Below, piece after piece: positions 41,690 through 51,351 of a stretch of 64,000 nucleotides of DNA (position 1 is the first letter of the stretch; each line of letters begins with the position of its first letter). Source of the stretch: Schizochytrium sp. TIO01 (taxonomy: Eukaryota > Sar > Bigyra > Thraustochytrida > Thraustochytriidae); assembly GCA_004764695.1 (NCBI GenBank), contig SMSO01000031.1, forward strand, positions 1,114,600-1,178,599. Reading direction: 5' to 3'. The translations under genes were made by a program, and so were the position numbers. The notes below the pieces were generated by a model. The model did no database searches and had not been told where the DNA came from. It saw only the letters and a program-made list of their open reading frames with translations.

Positions 41690-42921
41690 ATAGCTACTCC
41701 GCCTTGCCTGATCATCACAATTTCATCGGAAACTGCCTTGACCTCAGCGCGCTGGTTGAGCGAGATAATCCCACCATTTGCACTTTTACAACACAACATA
41801 TCCACTTCGACACAGGAATGCACTGTATTTGACTCAAAGGAGATGGCCCGACTGGCGGATTGATTGACTGCGGTCCCATCATTAGACTACGGGTTTTTCC
41901 AATGGTTTTGCTCCTGTGTCCCTTTTGTTGGACAAAATTAATTTGAGACATACATTTCTCCTCAGCGCGTCAAATTTTATATGCACATAATGATGACACA
42001 TTTGCATACACCCGGAACGGATGCTGCCTGCCACATTTTGTAAGTACTCTACTACTACTCTACTGATTTTACATACAGATTTTATCATAACGTACAATTT
42101 TCTATAATCTTCTATTCCTTCATTCATTTTACCAAGGTCATCCTCTTCATGCATGGACCGGGGATGCTGTTCATTATGAATGATTGTACAAAGTCCCCAA
42201 CATGTGGCTCTTCTTCTTCTTCTTCCTTTCGTGAAGCGGTTCTATCGTGCTGCCCACCTCAAGGGTAGTACTTGATATCAAATCGGAAACGTCACCTAGA
42301 TTCTGTTAGTTTTGGTCACGAATTATTTATTCCATATAGGGCCAGACTAGGATGTACCTAGGTACTTATTGATTGATTTGAAGATTTGAGATTTATGTCA
42401 TGGTCAAGATTGACCACAACCTTTGATCCCCCCCACCCAACTCGTTAGCATACTAGGACCAAAGGAGCATTCAAGAAGCGGCAAAGCCAGCACAACACTA
42501 GAGTTTTCAGAACCATTGAGGCCAATAGAAGGAGGTATTCTCTATTATGAAAGTTATTGTTATTTCCGTTATCGCTAATGATGAATAACTATTAAATTGC
42601 GAAGAAGATGTTTATGTGTATGAAAGCGCTTGCTTGAGTGTCCAATAAATTGAGGCCAACATTAGTGTGACCCGCCAGAGCCAAGAGTGAATTCATGTCA
42701 ATTCTTTAGTACGTACTTTTGAAAAAACAAAACAAAAAAAGGAGATGATCAACAGTCTCGGCAGCGAAGATTGAGGCGATATTGGACGAGGAAAGTTTTC
42801 GGCGCACAGAGAGAAGAGAAGGCATATGATAGGGAATGAAGAGAAGGGATTGGAAGGGCGAAAAGTAGAGTATCCAGTTGCTTGAGTACATCCAACAACT
42901 GCTTGTTTTTTGGTTTTCGGT
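41690..42921. other. Convergent spacer, no gene recognised
   Basis: 1.2 kb of mostly AT-rich DNA between two genes ending towards each other. A short (TTC)n run lies at about 42208-42225. No coding or RNA signal was seen. Confidence 0.5.
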
Positions 42922-45408
42922 TTACTTCTTTCGCGAAGCCTTTGATGACTTACCCTTCCACATTGCATTGCGGAAGAACTCTGTCATGCTTTCTTCGACA
43001 CGCTTGTCTTGCAAGCGGGCCTTGCTCGAGTTTGTGGCATCGTCTTCGCCAGTCGCCACTGTGGCGTCAGAGTTTGCGTCTTGAGGAGCAGAAGCCTTGG
43101 ACTTCTTTGCGGAAGGCGACTTCGCGGCAGGGGATGGCGCAGCTCGTTTCTTACCGGCCAACTGTTTCTGGGATCCACCTCGTGATGAGCCAGCAGATTC
43201 AGATGCACTGGCATCTTGGTCCTCCTCGCCATCGTCGTTCAAAAGCGACTGTGCGAGCTTAGAGATAGACGGAAGAATACTCGACGGGTACGCATCGAGC
43301 ATGTCAAGAACTGGTCCGTGTTTGGCGAGCTGTGAACCATCCTGGCCACGGCGACGAGGCAGATCCTCGAACTGGGTCTTGGCACCTCCGTTGTGCACCA
43401 ACGCGTAGTTGCTCTGGCGCAGAGCCTCCGCCTCGTCGCCTTCGTTTTCCTGACGCTTGTGAGAAGAGGTACAAGCGACAAGCTCGACCTCATCCCGGTC
43501 TGTGAGCACTGCATAGCCACTCTTCACAGAGAGGAACGACACGTCGACAGGTTCTCCAGTGCGAAGCTTGAGCACTTCGTGGCGCACTGGCACAGGCTTG
43601 TCCTCGAAGACCAACAGGTGGCGGTTCTGTGCAACCACAAGAATCTGAGACTGGTGTGCTTGAAGGGCGTTCACAGTGCCAACCTTGACGGACCAGAGCA
43701 CGCGTCCTTCGATGGTATCCCAAACGTAGACAGCTCCAGCAGAGGTCGCCACGGCCATGAGGGTCTGACGGAAAAATGCAACGTGTGTCACAGATGTCGC
43801 ACCCCTTTCAGGGCGTGGGTGAGCGCAGACATCGATCAAAGAGTTGGTCATCGGGTTCCAGAGGGTGACAAGGTCCTCGTAAGCGAGAGCCAGCACAGAG
43901 CCATCTTGACTCAAGTCTGCGGCAAGAATGGGGGAAGAGCGATAGAAACCCACGGAGCGGCAAAACCATTCTCCAGAGCCTTGCTTGCGCGACCACACCT
44001 TGAAAGTGGAGTCCTTGGAGGCTGTGATAGCCATGTCACCACGAGGGTGCATAAGGAGAGCCACCACAGGCTTTTTGTGTGGTTGTTGAACCTGGGTAGT
44101 TACCTCAAAGGAGGTCTGTGCACCGTTTCCGTTGCGCACAAGCGACCAGAACTTCAATGAGAGCGTCTCAAGGCGGCGCTCGACAGTGGCCATTCGAGAT
44201 CCAGAACCTGGAACGAAAGCAACACGGTCCACGTTGGTCGGGATCACAGGGCGGTCAGCTTCTGTTTTGTTAAGAGAATTACGAGCCACGACATCAACAG
44301 AGCCCAATTGTTTCTCGCGAGCCATATCAAAGAACTGCAAGCTTCCCGGGGTACGCTGAATCAGAACCGCACCTGATCGCGGGTCCACAACGAGTCCAAT
44401 GCGAGGGCGGCGTGCCACACGGGGTACAGCTGTGAGGGCCTGAAGAACACGAACCACACGGCGAGTGCGAGCATCGATAATCTTGATAGCAGATGTTTCC
44501 ATGAGCACGGCGTAATGAGCTCCATCGGTACTAGCAGTAACGCGTGTGATTACGCCTCCGAGACGAGGCAGGAAGACACGAGCTCCAGTCTCAAGCTGCC
44601 AGACTACGAGCACGGACTCCTGACCACCACTGATGAAGTTATTGCCATCGCTGCTAAATGCAAGCGATCCCACCGGGTTCGCATGCCAGTGCAGAATAGT
44701 CCTCGCGGTGGACGCAAATGAAGTCGGGCCGTCCTTTCGAAACACAATAATTTGTCCATCAGTATCTCCCGCAATAATGATATCCTTCGTTGGGTGAATA
44801 TCTGCGCACGTAAACGGAAGCGTATGCGATAGCTTGTACACCTCCCCATTAACTGTGTCATGAACCACAATGACCTGCTTTGTTACGCACACCACATAAG
44901 GGCCCTTTTCCTCGGCAGCCCGAGCGCAGCCTCCCTGGATAAGCTGCAGACACTTGGCACCGCGACTCTTATATACGTTGTTCAACACGCGGACCTCAGC
45001 CTTGCCCTTGGCACCCGGCACGATTTCAATCTTGCAGAGTCTCCACGGGTTGTTGTTGTTCCTGCTTGCGTTGCCATTCTGAGAGCTCACAGCAAATTTA
45101 CGCTCCATAATGCCGTAGTTGCCAGCAATCATGGTCAGCTCCGACTTAGGCACGGTCTGAAGGCAGCGGCCGTTTTCGAGGTCCCAGACCTTGAGGCAGC
45201 CGCTGCGGTCGAGCGAGATGATCTGGGTGACGTCCCAGGCGCTCTCACAGACGGCGACAATGTCGGTTTCATGGCCTCGGAGCGTATGGACGACCTCGCC
45301 TGTCGCCAAAGCCACGAGCTTTACATCGCTCCCGCTTGCGTGAACAAGGGTCTTGTTCTTGGCCACGAATCGCAGCACGCCGCTAGGGGCGTTGTTGCCT
45401 CGGCCCAT
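42922..45408 (-). CDS. WDR75: WDR75/UTP17 (NAN1)-type WD40 protein of the SSU processome
   Basis: 828 residues from the ATG at 45408 (MGRGNNAPSG); the frame extends upstream only from a GTG. WDR75 in animals and Nan1/Utp17 in yeast belong to the t-UTP (UtpA) subcomplex that binds nascent pre-rRNA in the nucleolus. Many WD-type repeats are visible: TLRGHETDIVAVCESAWDVT ... GCLKVWDLENGRCL near the start; HANPVGSLAFSSDGNNFISG, then GGQESVLVVWQ and FLPRLGG (about 243-285), diagnostic of this family; and HKKPVVALLMHPRG ... TFKVWSRK, YRSSPILAADLSQDGSVLA and VYVWDTIEGRVLW in the second propeller. The length matches the human protein. The C-terminal ~110 residues are acidic, then Lys/Ser/Ala-rich (KKRAAPSPAAKSPSAKKSK), as expected of a nucleolar tail. 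Confidence 0.9.
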   Translation of the reverse strand: MGRGNNAPSGVLRFVAKNKTLVHASGSDVKLVALATGEVVHTLRGHETDIVAVCESAWDVTQIISLDRSGCLKVWDLENGRCLQTVPKSELTMIAGNYGIMERKFAVSSQNGNASRNNNNPWRLCKIEIVPGAKGKAEVRVLNNVYKSRGAKCLQLIQGGCARAAEEKGPYVVCVTKQVIVVHDTVNGEVYKLSHTLPFTCADIHPTKDIIIAGDTDGQIIVFRKDGPTSFASTARTILHWHANPVGSLAFSSDGNNFISGGQESVLVVWQLETGARVFLPRLGGVITRVTASTDGAHYAVLMETSAIKIIDARTRRVVRVLQALTAVPRVARRPRIGLVVDPRSGAVLIQRTPGSLQFFDMAREKQLGSVDVVARNSLNKTEADRPVIPTNVDRVAFVPGSGSRMATVERRLETLSLKFWSLVRNGNGAQTSFEVTTQVQQPHKKPVVALLMHPRGDMAITASKDSTFKVWSRKQGSGEWFCRSVGFYRSSPILAADLSQDGSVLALAYEDLVTLWNPMTNSLIDVCAHPRPERGATSVTHVAFFRQTLMAVATSAGAVYVWDTIEGRVLWSVKVGTVNALQAHQSQILVVAQNRHLLVFEDKPVPVRHEVLKLRTGEPVDVSFLSVKSGYAVLTDRDEVELVACTSSHKRQENEGDEAEALRQSNYALVHNGGAKTQFEDLPRRRGQDGSQLAKHGPVLDMLDAYPSSILPSISKLAQSLLNDDGEEDQDASASESAGSSRGGSQKQLAGKKRAAPSPAAKSPSAKKSKASAPQDANSDATVATGEDDATNSSKARLQDKRVEESMTEFFRNAMWKGKSSKASRKK

Positions 45409-45975
45409 GGTCTCCTCGCCGTGAAGAGATGCAAAAACAAACAACGACGACGACGACGAAGGAAAGAAGGCCGAGGAGCCACGCGAAGCAAGAACCACCG
45501 AAAAAGCGAGACCCTACTCGCTCGCAATGAGGCAGCGGTGGAGATGCCCAAAGCTTGTTTGCTCGCCACTCGTGAATTGTTTCATTTCCTTCAATTTAGT
45601 GAGTTCAATCACCTTTTTAATATGAAAAATGAGTGACTAAACAATTAATTACAAGCTATCGAGACATCACCAATTCAAGCAGTCATATCTGCCTTCCATC
45701 CTGCATGCATCGAGCTGCCGATTGCGAAGCTTGATCAGTTCTCCAGCAGCTTCGCAGTCTCGCTTTATTTTGCTGCATTCTCGAGCGCCTTGCCGGCCAG
45801 AGCTTTCGCTCATGGCTCGAAGCTCAATTTGGCTGGCCCACAGCATTACTATGGAGAACACCGCCAGTTCTGCGCCACCCGTGTCTTGGCGGCATTTGCT
45901 TAACCAATATATATAAAGCGTATTGCCCTCATCCTGATATCGCATTGTAATGACTCCTCCATTAACAGGCGATTA
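45409..45975. other. Spacer upstream of WDR75 and tRNA-Phe
   Basis: 567 bases with no recognised gene. It should contain the WDR75 promoter on the minus strand. A TATATATAAA word lies at about 45908-45917, some 60 bases before the tRNA. Confidence 0.4.
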
Positions 45976-45991
45976 GCGGTCTTAGCTCAGG

Positions 45992-46024
<33 letters not shown>

Positions 46025-46048
46025 TGCGTTCGATCCGCGGAGACCGCA
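45976..46048 (+). tRNA. tRNA-Phe (GAA anticodon)
   Basis: 73 nt including the discriminator A; no intron and no encoded CCA. Acceptor stem GCGGTCT/AGACCGC (7 bp), D stem GCTC/GAGC, anticodon stem TCAGA/TCTGA with loop CTGAAGA giving anticodon GAA, a 5-nt variable loop, and T stem CTGCG/CGCGG with loop TTCGATC. Internal A and B boxes are intact. Confidence 0.97.
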
Positions 46049-46052
46049 TTTG

Positions 46053-46066
46053 TTTTTTTTTTTTTT
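46053..46066 (+). terminator. Pol III terminator (T14) of tRNA-Phe
   Basis: A run of 14 T begins five bases after the tRNA end, the usual RNA polymerase III termination signal, though longer than the usual minimum. Confidence 0.9.
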
Positions 46067-47116
46067 ACCTCCTTATATATATATGTATTCTTTTTTTTTA
46101 ATTCATTACTTTTAATTTCCATTCAAAGTAGCTTTCATAGTGATTATTGTAGCACTCTCTACAGGCAAGAAAGAGGCGCCTAGGGATGACTCGGAGATTG
46201 TCAACTTACTGCTCGAGATGAGATGAAATGACGATGCGATTATAGAAAGAAGACGCGTGGAGTTAGGCAGGCAAGGTGTAGATGGGACGAAGTTTGAGAC
46301 AGAGAAACTGCCTTTATTAGGTTTTCCTTTATCATCTTTGCTTGATTTCTTTTCTTTTTTAATAATGAAGAATTGCTCACCTTCACTTATTTATAAGGGT
46401 CGGAGATGTGGACTCATGAAGAGATATGGACTGTTGTACAGCCGTAGGACTTCAAAACTACTTCCTGCTTTCATGAAAGGGCTCTTGTAGAGGTCGGTGC
46501 TGAATAGAAATTCACCATTTCTGAATAAACAAGAAAACCTAAAGTTCAATGAGTGATTTTCTGACTTATTCTTGGCCATTGTATTTTGTGCCAGCATCTT
46601 CCCAGCATTTAATATCGTGTCCATCTTTTCATAAGCCCCCCCCCATCAACCTTGGCTGTATGCGTACAAATGACAAGCCGTGCGGGTTTAGGAATTATGG
46701 GAGTGGATACACGTTATCTCCCCACTTTCTCAAAATCTTCTCTTGATGAATTGCCCGTGCTCGCTGTTTCGCGATCTTGCCAGAGTTGGTTTCTCTCACC
46801 TACGAGGCACAATAATTCGTCAAAATGCGCCATCAACTCTTCTAAACTGTCTGTGCGATTTGGTATTCACTCACTCGCCCTGAGTGGTTATCAGGTACCC
46901 AGTTTTGTAACCAGCTCTGTCTCTAGAGCTATAATCATACACCCATCGCTTGCGAAAGTCCATCTAATTTGCCAAGTTTTTCTGCCTAAAGCCTGCAATG
47001 CCAGCGCCCTCATCGATCTACTCCATCCCAGAAGTAAAAGGCGCAAGCTCTTGATGCTGTTCCAAAGAGAGCCACGAAAGCTCCTCAAAAAGCCTCGAGC
47101 TCTCGACTTGGCACTT
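46067..47116. other. Spacer with a long but unrecognised plus-strand frame
   Basis: An ATG-started frame at 46670-47533 (about 287 codons) runs through the right half of this stretch and on past 47116. It lacks domain signatures, has a disordered mix of Ser/Leu/Cys, and lies antisense to the candidate spliced gene at 47117-47650. I do not call it as a gene. Confidence 0.3.
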
Positions 47117-47650
47117 TCATCGATCGAAGCCACGGCATCTTTCTTCTTGAAGAGCCAAGAATTGCACTACATAATTAAGGATTTGAGTGTGTGCAGATTC
47201 AATGGCGGTGTAAGTGTGCACTGGGCTCCAACCATGATGGTCGTGTGCAAATTGCTTACGTGTCTCAAGACCTCGAAGACGTTCATTCGATTGATTGATC
47301 TCCAGCAGCGACCTCAGTTCAGCTGCAGGGCCTTCGAGCTGCGCCTTGTCCAGCTGAGTTCACGGAGCGCGAAGGAACTCCAAAACCCCTCTCTTCGATT
47401 CTTCTTCTGTGATGTGCATACCTCCTTATTATTTTGCTGCTGCTTAAAGGCGCCTTCTTCACGGCTGTGTCAACCGTGCCAAGATGGTGGCCCTTGCCGA
47501 TTGCCAGCAGAGCAGGCTGTCCACGCTTGGTAATTCAGCACTGAGAGACCTCCCGAAAGACGATGGAGATGGTGGGTCTCTCGATTTCTTCAAGTTGTGC
47601 TCGAAGAATTATAATAGAAGGTACCTTCTGCATGACTCAATCAATCCCAT
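47117..47650 (-). CDS. Candidate small four-exon gene, about 70 residues
   Basis: On the minus strand, four short exons can be joined with every phase agreeing: 47650-47625 (ATG GGA TTG ATT GAG TCA TGC AGA AG), 47464-47422, 47353-47260 and 47166-47117. Donors are GTACCT, GTATGC and GTAAGC; acceptors are ACACAG, ACTCAG and TATGTAG; the introns are 160, 68 and 93 bases. The product begins MGLIESCRS, with an N-myristoylation-like MG and a nearby Cys, and contains a Glu/Leu/Gln-rich heptad-like segment (ELDKAQLEGPAAELRSLLEI). No family was recognised. Because several splice sites were chosen to fit, chance is a real possibility. Confidence 0.3.
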
Positions 47651-48644
47651 TGCCAAACTTTACATCTATGATTTACATCATAGGCCTGATCTGGATTGCT
47701 ATAGTTTAGGATAGCTGCGGCCTATTGCGCAATCGCATTTGTTGCCGATGAAATAAAATTAAATAAATAAATAAATAAATAAATGAATAAATAAATAAAT
47801 AAGCAGGTCGGGAGTTCTGCTGAAGAGCCAAACCATCGCTGGACTCCTCCTCCTTGAGCTTGCCCATGTCTTGAGTGCGGGTGGTGGCAGATAATGGGTA
47901 ACTTGTCCTTTGGGATGGAGCAATTATGAAATCAGAAATCAGGGCCCCTTGGTCGTTGGTTCGCCTCGCTTGATCAAGTTGTGTTTTTATTTTTAACCAA
48001 TATAGCTAGCCCACTACTAGTATTACCTATAGGTGAGGGAGCAATCATCGTTTGTTGGTTTATTATTTTATTTGTTTAGTTCGTTAGTTTTTTTGTTTCT
48101 TCTTAAAATTAAAATAATTTGGTTGTAGTAGGCTTATTTAACTATTAAGTAGTAATCACTATTTTTGACTTCCTTTAAAAAAATAAAAAATATTTTAAAT
48201 CTTATCATAGTTCGTCATCAAAACTGGCGAAAACATCGCCGACGTTGCGGATTTTCAATCATCCCATATAAGTTGACTTAATTCCCTTTTGGCAGCGGCC
48301 TGACAGGCGCTGCAGTGTGGCGACCAACTGCAGCTCTCTGAGACGCATCGCTCCTGGGCGAGGCGGGCTCAAAAGAACTGCTGCTTTCAGAACTGCTGTG
48401 CCGTGTCGTTGGACGGTCGGAGTTTGGCGCCGTCCTTGAGGACAGATAACATTGTCATCGTCTTAAAGAGCCCCTTAACTGCTGTACCTTCCTTGTTTGC
48501 TTTTGCCTTTACGTCAAGCTCGAGTAAAGACCGCTTTGCCGAGACTAAGGTCTGATATTTACTCAAAGGAGCCCTGACAAGAAACTACTCAACCTTTGAG
48601 AAAATTAATTTGCCGGTCTCTCGTGCCTCAATAAATAGACAAAA
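47651..48644. other. Upstream region of LCB2
   Basis: AT-rich, with a (AATA)n array at about 47758-47803. No gene was recognised. The last 50 bases before the LCB2 ATG include CAATAAATAGACAAAA. Confidence 0.5.
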
Positions 48645-50201
48645 ATGGATGTGACCCCCGCAAAAGCAACTCAAAAGGCGGCCATGACCACCGCACCATC
48701 AATTATAGAATCCCGTAAATCGCTCATCCCTGCCGATGCAGAGGACCAGAGCATTTTTACTGCATTGACAACCTACATGGGCTATATTGTGCTTTTCTTC
48801 TTCGGCCATTTGCGGGACACCTTCGGCAAGATTACCGGCCGATCTCGCTTTCGTGATGAGCTTCTTACCCGTCACTTTGACGAAGCACCTCTGCTTGAGC
48901 CCGGTGGTCCTGCCTTCTATGTGCGGCGTCTCAAGCACCGCATTCAGGACTGTTTCTTCCGTCCTATTAACTCTCGTCCTGGAGCTTGGATTGATGTTAT
49001 GGAGCAGCGTGTCGGAGCCGACGGCGTTCACATGGAGATCACTGGTGAGACCAAACACTGCCTTAACCTCGGCTCGTACAACTACCTTGGTTTTGCAGAT
49101 GACTGGGACAACACTTGTGGTGAGTCAGTTCATGCTTCTCTTGATTTCTACGGACCAGCTACGTGCTCTTCTATGGCTGATGCTGGCACCATGCGAGTTC
49201 ATCGAGAACTCGAGGAGGAGGTAGCTCGTTTTGTTGGCAAGCCTGCTGCTCTTGTATTCAACATGGGATTCAACACGAATGCCCTGACACTCCCGGCTAT
49301 TGCACGCCCGGGCTCGCTCATTATCAGCGACAAACTTAACCATACCTCCATCGTCAACGGTTGCCGTGACTCCGGCGCCAAAACCACGGCGTTCAAGCAC
49401 AACGATATTGTGGATCTTGAGCGAGTAATTCGTGCGTCTATCATTGAAGGCCGAGGTAAACCTGGCGAGGTGTACCGCCCATGGACAATGATTATGGTTG
49501 TTGTGGAAGGTATTTACAGTATGGAAGGAGAGCTCTGTAACCTTCGTGGCGTTGTAGACGTTGCCAAAAAATACAAGTGCTACACTTATGTTGACGAAGC
49601 GCACTCCATTGGTGCTCTTGGAGAGACCGGCCGTGGTATTTGTGAGCATGCAGGCGTGAACCCGGATGAAGTTGACATCCTCATGGGCACCTTTACAAAG
49701 AGTTTTGGTGGTATGGGTGGCTACATTGCTGCATCCAAGGACTTGATTGACTACATTCGTGCCACATCGGCTGGTGCTGTATATTCTGCTAGCCTCTCTC
49801 CTGTCGTGGCGCAACAGGTCTTGACTGCCTTTCGGATTATCACTGGTGAAGATGGCACCACCGTGGGCCGTGATCGCCTGCGCGCCATTCGAGAAAACGC
49901 CAACTTCTTCCGTCACTCTTTGAAAAAAATGGGCTGCTCTGTTCTCGGTGATGATGATTCTCCTATCATCCCTATGATGCTCTTCCACTCCACAAAGATT
50001 GCTGCCTTCTCTAGGGAAGCCTACGACCGCAACCTCGCTGTTGTTGTCGTTGGTGCTCCCGCTGTACCCATTTATGGTGGTCGTGTCCGTTTCTGCATTT
50101 CTGCTGCTCACACTAAGGAGGATTTGAAGATGGCTCTTAAGAAGATCAAAGAGATCTCCAAGGTTTTGAATCTTCGTTACACCCAATCCATGTTTGGTTA
50201 A
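48645..50201 (+). CDS. LCB2: Serine palmitoyltransferase, LCB2-type catalytic subunit
   Basis: 518 residues from the ATG at 48645. SPT condenses serine with a fatty acyl-CoA to 3-ketosphinganine, the first step of sphingolipid synthesis, on the ER membrane; LCB2 carries the PLP cofactor. A hydrophobic segment at about 37-53 (IFTALTTYMGYIVLFFF) is the N-terminal membrane helix. The alpha-oxoamine synthase fold follows: NLGSYNYLGF (141-150), DAGTMRVHRELE (179-190), DKLNHTSIVNG (229-239), VDEAHSIGALG (316-326; D317 and H320 contact PLP) and GTFTKSFGGMGG (348-359) with the PLP lysine K352. The lysine in TFTKSFG identifies the catalytic LCB2 rather than LCB1. Length and motif order are typical of the family, and no intron is present. 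Confidence 0.97.
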   Translation: MDVTPAKATQKAAMTTAPSIIESRKSLIPADAEDQSIFTALTTYMGYIVLFFFGHLRDTFGKITGRSRFRDELLTRHFDEAPLLEPGGPAFYVRRLKHRIQDCFFRPINSRPGAWIDVMEQRVGADGVHMEITGETKHCLNLGSYNYLGFADDWDNTCGESVHASLDFYGPATCSSMADAGTMRVHRELEEEVARFVGKPAALVFNMGFNTNALTLPAIARPGSLIISDKLNHTSIVNGCRDSGAKTTAFKHNDIVDLERVIRASIIEGRGKPGEVYRPWTMIMVVVEGIYSMEGELCNLRGVVDVAKKYKCYTYVDEAHSIGALGETGRGICEHAGVNPDEVDILMGTFTKSFGGMGGYIAASKDLIDYIRATSAGAVYSASLSPVVAQQVLTAFRIITGEDGTTVGRDRLRAIRENANFFRHSLKKMGCSVLGDDDSPIIPMMLFHSTKIAAFSREAYDRNLAVVVVGAPAVPIYGGRVRFCISAAHTKEDLKMALKKIKEISKVLNLRYTQSMFG

Positions 50202-51351
50202 AACCACATGATTTTGCATATTTTACAAGGCAGTTACAAAAATACTGAATTCTGTCAAGTTCCTTGTTTCATTTTTTCTCCAAGTGAAAAAGGGCCTGGG
50301 ACAAACCCAGCTATAACATATGATCTTATTAAGTAGAAGGCCTTTGTGTCTCGCACTACCTTACGACGCTGTGCACGTGTGTTGCTGCTACGAAAATCCC
50401 TACCTGAAAGTAAACAAACAAACAAACAAACAAACAAAACAAAACAAAACAAAATAAAAACAACATAGAATAGATTCAACCAAACTCAAATTAAATTACC
50501 TTTCGCTTCTGTTCATCAGATTTTACTATGCCTGATGTTACCCTGGCTTTGGACTTGACCAAACACCTCATGTAGGCTATTTCTGATTCTCGTATGGCGG
50601 GCTATCGCCTTTGGTTTAGCCGGAATAGTGCCTTTCTTCTTCTCCCTCAAAACAAAGAAAATTAAAGTAAAGACGCTAGAGATATTCCATTTCCCCTCCT
50701 TTTTCCCTTAACCAGTGGCATCTATTTGCTCACACTATGCAAACAGCACCTCCACACTGCTTACAGTAATGACCAAGACGTCAGTCAACCTACTCTGAAA
50801 AATAACACTCTTATTTTCCTCCTGACCATGGACAAGACCACCTGCATTATGCAAGACAATGGAATTCACCCTTCATGCTCTGCCAGGATGCGTTGCAATT
50901 ATCAGAACTGTAATTGCTTTCTTTCTCCATCCTGCAACACTTAGGAGAACAGTGCACTTCAATTTTCTCAGCAAATTCTTCCATCATTATTAAAGTATGC
51001 TTCTTGATTATCTTCATCTTGTTTACAAAGCACCACCCTTCAGTGACCCTGGGAGAGCAGTATCTCAAATAGGCCACCAAGTTCAAGCAAAGCCTTCGAT
51101 GAAAATGAGTTAACAGAATTCTTCCCTTTGTCCGGTGAATCAAGGCTTTTAGGGCGATGAAGGGTCTTAATAATAAATAGGCGAGTCCTACTGTAACATG
51201 TTGTAGAATAAGACTAATGACAGCAAATAGCAAAACTGTAAATCCATCGCATTGGTGTGGCACTCCTGTGCTCAGGTTTGCAGCAAGCCGCGGTAACTTT
51301 GCTAAAGACATCCTCGCAGCGGTTTCGCTGTGTGGTTTCGTGGTTGCTGAG
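50202..51351. other. Spacer after LCB2
   Basis: AT-rich, with a (CAAA)n then (CAAAA)n array at about 50412-50452. No recognised gene; the upstream region of the acidic coiled-coil gene lies at its right end. Confidence 0.45.

Noticed and set aside
46670-47533. Plus-strand frame of about 287 codons
   Set aside because: No recognisable domain, atypical composition, and an alternative spliced reading on the other strand; kept only as a spacer note.
49125-50219. 364-codon frame antisense to LCB2
   Set aside because: A shadow of the LCB2 coding sequence; the plus-strand product has every motif of the family.
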